A stretch of DNA of 64,000 bases from Haematococcus lacustris (taxonomy: Eukaryota > Chlorophyta > Chlorophyceae > Chlamydomonadales > Haematococcaceae), in NCBI GenBank assembly GCA_030144725.1, contig JASKMD010000029.1, positions 14,356,280-14,420,279 on the forward strand, written 5' to 3'. Each line of letters begins with the position of its first letter. Position 1 is the first letter of the stretch. The translations under genes and the position numbers were made by a program. The notes beneath the pieces are model-generated. The model had not been told where the DNA came from. It saw nothing but the letters and a program-made list of their open reading frames with translations, and made no database searches. Below are positions 55,793 to 64,000 of the stretch, piece after piece.

Positions 55793-57184
55793 CTATCGCC
55801 GCCACTTGCGCCGCCACTTACGCAGCAGGGCCTTGTCACGCAAGTACACCCACTCCTGGCCTGGCCGGCCTAGCTTTGGCATGGCTGGGCGGCCATCCCA
55901 GTAGCACAGCTCAGTGGGGCGTGGGCCTGGGCCGACTGCACAGCGGCGGATGTTCAGCGCGGCTGAGACGTCCCGGTCATAGAACCTGCACATGGTGTGG
56001 GAGTTGCATGAAGTCAAGTCATGTGCCATTAGGGTAGTTCCCCCCCCAAGCTAATATTAGTATTAGCAATAATAGCAAGCCAACCATATTAGCTCATATT
56101 AGCTCCCGATCCTTGTCGCGCCTTCGTTCGCTTCCTAGCGCGATGGCTGCGCCTGGCGGCGCTGCGACACCTGCGCCCCTGGTTGATGATGCGCCGTCGG
56201 AGGCCGCCTTCTGGACTCATGGGGACCCAACATGGGTCATGCAAGTCTCTCAGTACTCTATCAATACCGCATCGTTTTCAATAGCGTTTATCAAGTTGGT
56301 AGATGTAAAACTATGCGCGTCATATGACCACCAGCGCAAGCCATTGCAGTCTTTGCTTGCGGGCTGCCCCATGTGACCGCGAACAAATCACAGCTGCCTC
56401 ATGTGACCGCGAACAAACCCGCACTTGTGACAAATGGAATGACAAATGAATGATGCAGCGTTGAACATGAGCAGCTGGGAGTGGCTCAGTGCCGTAGTGA
56501 CCGGTCACCCCTTATGCAATTTTTGTTTTCATGTAGTTCAATGGAGTGTTTGTCAATTCCCAGCACCTCACGTGCCCCCTTACAGCTGGCAAGGTTGTTG
56601 GTGACAAATATCTTCTGTTACACGGAGGGCTATCTCTTGACAGCCACGAAAGATAGCGAAGACTCTGCGTTTGGCAGGGATAGAGCAATGTACCTCTCGA
56701 TCCCCGGCTGGCCGGCCGCCACTTTAGCTAATATTAGCTCATAGGTGCGCTATTATTAGCTATAGTAGCAGTTTTGGCTCGGAGCTAATATTAGCGGACA
56801 TACCCTATGTGCCATGTCATGTGTCATTTCATGTGGGATATGTTGCGGCCATGCACATGTGCAGTGTCAGGCCATTGCTTACCTGATGTTGTAGCTTGTT
56901 GAGCTCATCAAGCCCCTGACTTGGGAACGCTTCGCCTCGCTGTACACTGGCCGCAGCCACCTGCATGGAGACATGCGGGAGGTGGTCGATGAGGTGGGCT
57001 ATCTTACACTTCCTGCCGTGGTATGTGTTATCCCTATCGCGGGCAGCGCGGGCCTCTCCGGAAACCTTTCTATTTTGCTGCGCCTCGGTGAGATCCGGCT
57101 GTAGTGCCTCGTCGCGGTCCTCAATGTCACTGTCCGGGTCCTCCGGCACTGGCCTAGGCACGGTTCGTCTTTTTTTCTTAGCCA
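55793..57184 (-). pseudogene. Fanzor-like locus of a second subfamily, internally deleted and split by a hAT element
   Basis: On the minus strand an ATG at 57184 opens MAKKKRRTVPRPVPEDPDSD, a basic NLS-like start followed by an acidic stretch, running about 100 codons to a donor at 56885. After the intron, which contains a hAT element, the last exon (about 56019-55793) reads RFYDRDVSAALNIRRCAVG, the third RuvC motif of TnpB/Fanzor proteins, then ELCYWDGRPAMPK, a C-terminus shared with the other subfamily (ELCYWPDQ). The exon phases do not match, and the RuvC I and II regions are missing, so the middle has been lost. That the N-terminal exon belongs to the same gene is inference from strand and spacing. 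Confidence 0.55.
56030..56807. mobile_element. Non-autonomous hAT element, TSD TGTGCCAT
   Basis: A 778-bp element starting TAGGGTAGTTCC and ending, inverted, TAGGGTATGTCC, each followed by GCTAATATTAG. Flanks are identical 8-mers (TGTGCCAT at 56022-56029 and 56808-56815). Its only frame of note starts at 56143 (MAAPGGAATPAPLVDDAPSE...FWTHGDPTWVMQ) and is about 77 codons, perhaps the first exon of a lost transposase. The right half is related to 22735-22905. It sits in the intron of the minus-strand Fanzor-like locus. Confidence 0.9.
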
Positions 57185-57501
57185 TAGAAAATAATATCGT
57201 CAAGCCATCACAAATACTAGGAATAATCGGTTTTGTTTGTTTGGATTTACAATGTTGCCAGAGGGGTGGTCCGCTACGACGTTGTAACACTGTCACTGTA
57301 ACACAGGCCGTCCGTTTGTTTGTTTGGCCTCTGGTTATCAATCGCGTTTGCCCCAAAACTTGCAAATCGCACTTGTTACGGCTGGTCGCTCCATGCAATA
57401 TAAACATGAAACACTGGAAGAATGATGAGTTGGAAGCGTCCTGGAAGCGAACAAAGTAACAATCAACAAAGCGACAATCAAGCGATAGCTTATATCGCGT
57501 G

Positions 57502-60500
57502 ATGGCTACGAAGCAGCGGAAGGGCAGCACCCAGCAAAAGAAGGGCCCGCCAAAGAAGCCGAAGGGTTCGTGTCCATAGCCGACTGTGAGCTACATGAGT
57601 TACGCGCTGTGTATCAACCCATCGCCCCTGTTGCTTCCACCGCAGCGTCTCGTTCCCCTCAAGGCAAGCAACGACAGGAGCGCCGGGATGGCTGGAACAC
57701 GAGAAGACGTCATGTGAACGGCCGCCCCCGCCTTGTGTGTCCCGGCACTGTTTGTGTCCCCGCATCGTGTCTTGGCCTGTCAAAGTGGCCTGTCGAAATG
57801 TCAATTGTGCTTGGCCGCAGGTAATCAAGGTCCCGGGTGGCGCTGTCCTGCGCGGCTGCAAGAAGACCAATGGCGCACTTCCAGCTGAGGGCTAAAGTGC
57901 ACTCCCAGCTTCGAGTCATCGCCTCGCTTTTCGTGTTGCGTATATTTCTGACCTGCCTGGTGGGCTACCCCACCCCGGGGTTCCACAGCGCCACTGAGCC
58001 TCCAGCCGTGCAGCCCCCCCAAGCCCCTGATGCACCCCCCTCACCCCCACTCCCCCCACGCTCCCCTGCCCAGCCTGCCCCTGCCCAGCCTGCCAGCATG
58101 TGGTGGGCAAGTGACTCTGACTCCGAGTCAGATTGTGACTCTCAGCCGGAGCCTTTTTGTGACTCTGAGCCAGTCACGCACCCCCCCCCAAGGCGATGCA
58201 GTGCCCGTCTGGCAGCCCTTGCACCAGCAGCACCCACTGGCCCTCCCTTGCCCCTTGACAGCGAAGACCCAGTGATGCTCATGCAGCTGAAAAACTTCTG
58301 CATTTTCTTCGCCAACCCAAACTTCAAGACATGCTACAACCAGCTGCAGCGCCGCCTTGTGCGCCCAGGGCAGCGCCGCCACCCCATGCTCATGCCCGTC
58401 TTTGAGGACCCCAGCAACCAGGCGCTGCTGCAGGAGCTGGGCAGCATCACCCTGAGGGGTGACGCCAACACCATCGGAGCCCATCAATGCAGCTGCTTCA
58501 TGCACGTGCAGAGCGATTTGTCAAGCTGTACGCTAAGGCAGCCAGAGCTCGGTTGAACTGGAGTGGGGAGGAGGCGCAGCTGTTCATCGAGATGGCATCA
58601 ACGCATGTTCACCAAGTATGGCATCAACGCACAGAGCTCGGAGCTAGAGGCTGCCAACCTGGACAAGACGCATGTGGCTGACCTGATAGAGGAGGCCGAC
58701 AAGCACCGCCACCTACTGGGCATGAAAAAGCAAGGGTCCCTGCAGGACACCCTACCCCTGCCCTGCCGCATGCGCCATGCGGTGCATGTGTGCAGGTGGC
58801 TAGAGCAGTGGCAGCAGCCCCCCACCCCACCTGTGCCAAGGCAGTAAAAGCGCGGCAAGCGTAGAGGTGGTCCCCGGACCCTGACCTGCCTGGCCCCCTT
58901 CACCCTCACCTCCATGGCCAGGGTGGGGGTGCACTTCGTCAAACTGGACAGCAGGGTGCTGCATGGGGTGTGCAAGCAGCTGGGTCTGACCAGGGACACC
59001 CGGGCAGCATTCACTACAGAGCCATCACAGAGCCCAATTGGTTTGACACAGGCAAGCTTCGCAACAATGGGTTTCAGTTTGAGAGGATTGTGGAGACAGA
59101 CGGTGTCAGCGTGTGTGTGCACTACACACGCCCCCTCCCCCCTCCTCCTGCCCCACCCCCTGCGGCCAGCAGCAACAGCCGCCCTAGTGCAGCAGCAGCA
59201 GCGGCCCATGCAGTGGGACTCCCCACATAGGCAGGGGCAGAGCTGAGCAGCGTGGGTTTGTGTTTGATCCAGCCACTCAGATTCGGGTGGGCATCGACCC
59301 GAAGATCAGCTGGACCGGTGGAAGCTGAGCAAGGCCCAGGTGAACCATGCCAGCAGCCTGAAGAATGCCCGCCGTGACACCGAGCGGTAACTGGCTCCTC
59401 TCAAGCCCCACCTCAAGCACCTGGCAGCAGCAAGCTCAGCCGGCACCTCCCCGGTCGCCAAGCTGAAGCACATCACCGTCACCCTGGCCACCTGGGATGC
59501 GGTGTGGGAGGTGTACCTGGACCCCAAGTGGGCACAGCAGCGGCTGAGGCTGTACGGAGCCCAGGACCGGGCGCTGGAGCAGTTCCTCAAGAAGGTGAGG
59601 GTGGGTGGGTGGGAGGGTAAGGGACTGAGAGGTGGTGGGTTGGGCATGAAGTGAAAGAGTAGTTGACAGTGCCATGCCATGCCCGGTGTCACCATGTCAG
59701 CCACCCTGTGTGTGCCTTGTGTGCATAGCTGCAGTTTGAGAAGGACATGGCGGAGGTGTCCATGGAGCGCCATGGGCGTGCCAAGCAACAGGTGGTGTTC
59801 TTTGGCGCAGCTAGCATTGGCACAGGGGGAGGCTGGGGTGCTGATGCGGTGTTGCGTGCCTGCTGCAAGGTGGTGTGCAGACCCAGGGGCACAGACCAGC
59901 GGCGGGGCAGGGTGGTGCTTGTGGACGAGCACCGCACTACCCGGGTCAGCTCAGCAGTGAATGGCCAGCAGCCATGTGAGGAGGAGCTGGACCATGAGCA
60001 GCCCACCAGGCGTGCAGGTTGGACGCCCCCAGCAGGGCAGGTGGACCTCCGCCTGCTGCGCCCAGCCTGGAGCCAGCAGCGTGACCAGCCAGTGCGGGGC
60101 CTGATGTGGTGCCCGGTAGTGGCCTCACGCAAGCCCCCACAGGCCCCATGCAGCCAGGCAGCCACACAGCCAGCAGCAGCCTCAGAGCCGGGGCCCAGTA
60201 CTCCCCCGCCAGCCAAGCGCAGTAAGCGCACCAAGGCTGAGCCGGCAGCTGATCCCACACAGCCCACCAAGGGCAAAGGCAAGGGCAAGAGCACGGCTAC
60301 CAAGCCCAAGCCATCCCCACAGCCAGGCAGGTGGCTGGACAGAGACTGCGATGCTGCGCTCAACATGCAGTGCATAGGGGAGAGCAGGTGGCGCCCGCTG
60401 GAGCTGTGCTACTGGCCAGACCAGGGAGCGCTGCCAGCCAAGGGCAAGGAGTACCCAGGCCTGGGCTACAAGCGGCTGCGAGACAAGCCACCCAAGGCAC

Positions 60501-60535
60501 AGCAGCAGCACCACCAGCCTGCTGAGGCACAGTAG
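57502..60535 (+). pseudogene. Fanzor/TnpB-like RNA-guided nuclease, near full length but broken
   Basis: Fanzors are eukaryotic TnpB relatives shown to be RNA-guided DNA nucleases. Start ATG 57502 with basic MATKQRKGSTQQKKGPPKKPK (NLS-like), donor at 57566. Then a shared IFLTCLVGYP segment and Pro/Asp-rich stretch, DLIEEADKHRHLLGMKKQGS, WFDTGKLRNNGFQFERIVET, RVGIDPKISWTGG (RuvC I, Asp at 59296), a helical part to a donor at 59595, then from 59729 QFEKDMAEVSMERHG, KQQVVFFGAAS, VVLVDEHRTT (RuvC II, Glu at 59927), a Lys-rich linker and DRDCDAALNMQCIGES (RuvC III, Asp at 60344). The zinc-ribbon cysteines are mostly gone. At least four frame changes between 57837 and 59400 and a TAA at 59388 break it. 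Comparison with the inverted copy shows a deletion of about ten bases near 57870. Inactive as read here. Confidence 0.8.
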
Positions 60536-60536
60536 T

Positions 60537-60797
60537 GTGTGTGCCCCCACCTTTATTGAGCTGTCATCAGCTTACGCTTAGTGCATGTTTTTCATGCCAA
60601 CTCTACACTACAGCCCTAACGGGTTAGGCAATAGTGTAGGTGGTAGGCACTCGTGCACCATGTCCATGTGCATTGGGCATCCTCCTCACAGCCCATTAAC
60701 ACCACTTGAGTCGGGCCACTAGTGGTCCTTAGTATTCCCGCCAGTGGCCACTACTGGTCCGGCTCAAATGGAGGCCCTAGTGAGGGTCAAGGGGGCT
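60537..60797 (+). repeat. Conserved 3' terminal segment of the Fanzor-like element
   Basis: Begins right after the nuclease stop and matches the segment 40560-40326 on the other strand over its whole length: GAGCTGTCATCAGCTTACGC, GTGTAGGTGGTAGGCACTC, CATGTCCATGTGCATTGGG, then the palindromic CCACTAGTGG and a common end TGAGGG(T/A)CAAGGGG. The last 107 bp also occur alone at 39454-39560. Conservation of non-coding sequence at this position matches the place where TnpB and Fanzor elements carry their guide RNA; that role here is inference. Confidence 0.7.
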
Positions 60798-61078
60798 GAT
60801 TTAATGTTTGTGTAGGCAACACCGTTGAAAGGAGTTGAAGACGGACCAGCAAGTCAACCCAGATAATCTTCATTACAAGTGTATCCGGGATTGCTCCAGC
60901 ATGTTTGCTTGGGACAGAAGGTGGTCACTGCTAACCTGTGTGTCAGACATGTGCTGCTATTAGAGCTGTCGTATCTACGCCGCTCTTGATCAATGAGCCA
61001 TCTATAATGAAGCAAACTACTTACACGCTGGCGCACTGCACCAACTCAGCTGACAATACTCCGTAGTTTAACATAAGC

Positions 61079-62764
61079 TCACTGTCCAGATTCGTGCAGC
61101 GCTGCATTGATTAACGCTGCCCCAGGACTACCTGGGGACATGACCGCTGCCTGCAGGTTCGCGGCGACAGCCTCCAGTTGCAGGTTGCGAGCGAGCAGAG
61201 CCGTGTTACTAGCTTCAGCTTCCGCCAGGCGCAGTCGCAGCGCATCCACCAGCGCCCGCAAGTGCGCCTCTTCGGAGACGTTCGTGAGCATTGCGGGGCT
61301 CTGCTCCCGCTCCCGCTCAGCTCCACCGCCGCTAGCATTGGCCGGGACGGGGGCTGCGGACATGGCTGCGACATCATCGCGCTCTGGTAAGCTGGGGCTA
61401 GATGGGCTGGTGCTGGTTGCCTGCGTGCTCGGTCCATTGCCAGAGGCGGACGAGAAGTCAGTGAACAGCGGGCGGTAAGCAACAGTGCGACTGAGCAGAG
61501 GTGGCAGCCTCGCCCCCGGCCGCTCCGCCTCTTGCACCGCGCTCACCAGCTTCCCCAGAGCCGCTGCCTGCTGTGACGCATGTTCCAGCAGCTCTTGCAA
61601 GCGGGGCAACAAAGCATTGGACGGCTGCGCAGCTGATGGCTGGGCCACTGCACCCAGCCCCACACTGGGAGCCACTGGTGGCTTGCCCTGGGGCTGGAGC
61701 AGAGCTTGGCTGTTGGGTAGCGGTCCTGCCGCTCCGTTCCCCGGCACCATGCCACTCACACGGTGGGCAGCAGACAGCACCCCAGGCGGCAGGCCGGAGT
61801 CGGTGAGGTTGATGGCTGATGTGGTCTTGGTCAGGGGGATGCCCAGCAGGCCAGCGGGCAGCAGGGAGCCGCTGGCAGCCAGACCCCCTGCTTGCTCCAT
61901 GACTAGGAAGCGGCCCTTCTTCTTGGGCTCCACGCCAGCCTGAGCATCTTGGCCGGGCTCAAACACACTGCTGTCCTGGACCTCTAGCCTGCAGGGCAGC
62001 GGGGTGGGAAGTGACACGCATGTGTGCCACACCAATTGATAAGCTGCATCTCACCCCTGAGCAAGGTAAAACTTTTGTATATTGACAAAGGAAGGGTGAG
62101 ATGTCGATTGCCATGAAATGATGACAGTGACAGCTGGAGGTTGATACATCTACCATGCCGGAGCAAGATGGGGCAATAGGCAACATGCAGGTTGCAGCCA
62201 GTGTGCAAGCAGTCCAGCAGTCAAGCAGCAAAACAAAAGAATGTAGGCAGGCACGATGGCATTGAAGCCAGCAGACATCGAGGCACTGACTAAACCAGGG
62301 AGCAGACAACCAAACCAAGAGGCGTGTGGCAAGAGCAAGGATGGGTGCACATTGATGTCATCCATCCTCTACAACAAAGGAGATGAGACCCTACAGCTGC
62401 CACATTCAGCAAGCCGCATGTGCAGACCAGACCCATTCTGCGCACGCCAGGCATGGCCAGTCAAGCCAAGCAGCTGACTTGAGGTGTGTGACAACAGCTT
62501 GCCATACCTCATTTTCAGTATGCCATCCTCTGATATGCGCGGCACTGTGACTGCAGGGGTGGCAGCAGAGGTGGCAGAAGTGGTCCCCTCAGGGACGGCG
62601 CCAGGGGCTCCTGTCGGCCCCACAGCGCTGGCCCCACCCTGGCTCCTGCTGCCCCCTTGGGCCCCTTCCCCAACGAGGGGTGTGCCTTGTGTTGTGGTAG
62701 GGGCGGGAGGGGCAGCTGCCATGTGAGGTGGCTCCTTGCCTGGCTCGTACACCTGGAAGCGGCC
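61079..62764 (-). CDS. C-terminal exons of a probable FRAY/OXSR1-like STE20 kinase
   Basis: Two minus-strand exons, 62764-62508 and 61988-61079 (stop), join in frame (ILKMR then LEVQDSSVF). The first opens with GRFQVYEPGKE, the second has KKKGRFLVMEQ; GRF-[KTQL]-V motifs with this spacing occur in the C-termini of plant FRAY-type kinases. The second exon also has LLPRLQELLEHASQQAAAL followed by PPLLSR and a C-terminal coiled coil (EEAHLRALVDALRLRLAEAE), the same order as in the Arabidopsis members. The kinase domain would lie beyond the right end of the window. Exons between 62765 and 64000 probably belong to the same gene. Family assignment is from motif order only. Confidence 0.5.
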
Positions 62765-64000
62765 CTGCGGGGGAAGGACTTGAAGCTTAGGCCGGCTACA
62801 GAGCGATGAGGAAGCAGCAGGTCAAGGACAAGAAGTTACGGGGCATGGCAGCAAGGTCACAGTGGAAAGGCGCAACCGCCTCTGTGCACCTGTGTGCTGT
62901 GTAGGACCAGCTGGTGTGCAGGGGGCATGACAGGTGAGCACAGCTGTAGCTACTCATGAGTAGATCCATCACAGACCTGCCTGGCTAGGTGCACCCACTA
63001 TGTGCGCTTAAGCTAACAGCCACAACAGGGAAGGCAGCCTCATACATCACGGATGCATGTCGAGTCTTACGGGCCTGCTTGTGAGCCACTGCGGCAGGTG
63101 GGAGACAGCTGCAGTGGGTTGGACTCACACCTGCTGCTTGATCTTTTGTTTGCTGGCTGTGGGAGTTGATAGCGTGGCCAGGCTGGCTAAGGGGCCCGCC
63201 ACACTGCCCTCACGGCTCAACCCTGTGGGGGGGCAGCAGTGGCAGCCACAGAGCAGCAGCAGGGCAGCAGAGGTAGCATCATCAGCAGCAGAGGTAGAAG
63301 CAGCGTCAGCAACAGCAGCAGCGGCAGGTATTCAGGCAGAGGCAGAAGCAAAGCTGAGGTGAGGGTGTGCAGGGGCAGCCACGCAGGGTAGCAGGCATAA
63401 CGCTTTACTGGGAGTGCAGAGGCTCTGCGTGATTTACCACACAACAGCTGCCAACTAGAAGAATGCTTACACATAGAATACATAGGCAAATGATGGTGGG
63501 TTCTGATGTGTAGCAGCCCCACTTGCCACAGGACCCATGCCACTACCCCAAACCCTTCTTTAACACGGTCGAAATATCCCTGGCCTGACAGCTGCTGCAT
63601 GCCCTATGACATATCTTGATGACAGGCCTGCTAGGCATGGCAAAATGCCTTACATCTTTGGTGTAATGGTTGGTGCACAAGGACCCACCCAGAGGGCTGA
63701 CAGCACCCGGCGAGATGGTCAGCGTGTCCAAGGCAGGTGGGGCTCGGCTGGCCTCAACAGTGGCCACCACCAGGGGCTCCAGACTGCCTGAGGTGCCGCC
63801 TGCAAAGGGCGGGCAGGAGTGGCAGCCAATACCAGCCAAGACTGCATTGCACCCGGGAGTGCCAAAGACGTGTTTAAAGAGGCAAGGCTTGCACATGGGG
63901 ATAGATATCTAGGCTGCACTAGAGAGTGGCGCCTCTCGCTGACCAGTGGCAGTACTGTAGTACATCACATGGGAGTGTGCGAAAGAAGTGGTCAGTGGGA
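62765..64000 (-). other. Probable introns and small exons of the same kinase-like gene
   Basis: On the minus strand a possible exon reads GSVAGPLASLATLSTPTASK followed by QKIKQQV and a donor near 63130, preceded by a GCTGCTG-rich stretch. Another open segment at about 63800-63650 reads LEPLVVATVEASRAPPALDT. Neither has a domain I can name, and phases could not be checked because the upstream exons lie outside the window. Confidence 0.3.

Overview
The window is a GC-rich nuclear segment of a green alga. Evidence: genes with many short GT-AG introns, a gametolysin-type wall protease with proline-rich linkers, an RWP-RK factor, very long C/G hexamer arrays in introns, and hAT and Fanzor-type transposons. 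A chlorophycean (volvocalean) alga, possibly Haematococcus-like, fits best; this is inference. No bacterial-style operon, rRNA or CRISPR array is present.

Layout. 1-6064: no confident gene; a 710-bp G-rich array at 1566-2275. 6065-9072 (+): peptidase M11 (gametolysin-like) metalloprotease. 10762-14329 (+): helical-repeat protein of the OPR/FASTK-like organelle type. 14555-18137 (-): APE1/exonuclease III-type AP endonuclease with all main catalytic motifs; one exon of it is copied in inverse orientation at 18300-19005. 20131-22547: nested transposons, including a hAT element (20404-21893) with a perfect 8-bp target duplication. 23104-38267 (+): a complete CAND1 gene of about 25 exons, whose introns carry at least nine simple-repeat arrays and one 2.1-kb hAT element (35066-37170). 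39.4-41.8 kb: an inverted, internally deleted Fanzor/TnpB-like copy and a solo end of the same family. 42851-48572 (+): a large protein with a C-terminal-SPL (CRR1/SPL7-like) layout and terminal membrane segments; its DNA-binding domain is not visible. 50548-54334 (+): RWP-RK protein with a long polyglutamine region. 55.5-60.8 kb: two divergent Fanzor-like loci, one split by a third hAT element (56030-56807), the other retaining the RuvC-type D/E/D motifs but with frame breaks. 61079-64000 (-): C-terminal exons of a probable FRAY/OXSR1-like STE20 kinase running off the window.

The host genes are unrelated housekeeping or regulatory genes: cullin-ligase regulation, DNA repair, organelle RNA metabolism, transcription and cell-wall lysis. 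The most interesting content is mobile. There are Fanzor-family remnants of at least two subfamilies, with a conserved segment just after the nuclease reading frame where a guide RNA would be expected, and three hAT insertions dated by intact target duplications. Gene models were built by hand from splice consensus and family alignment, so exon edges are predictions.
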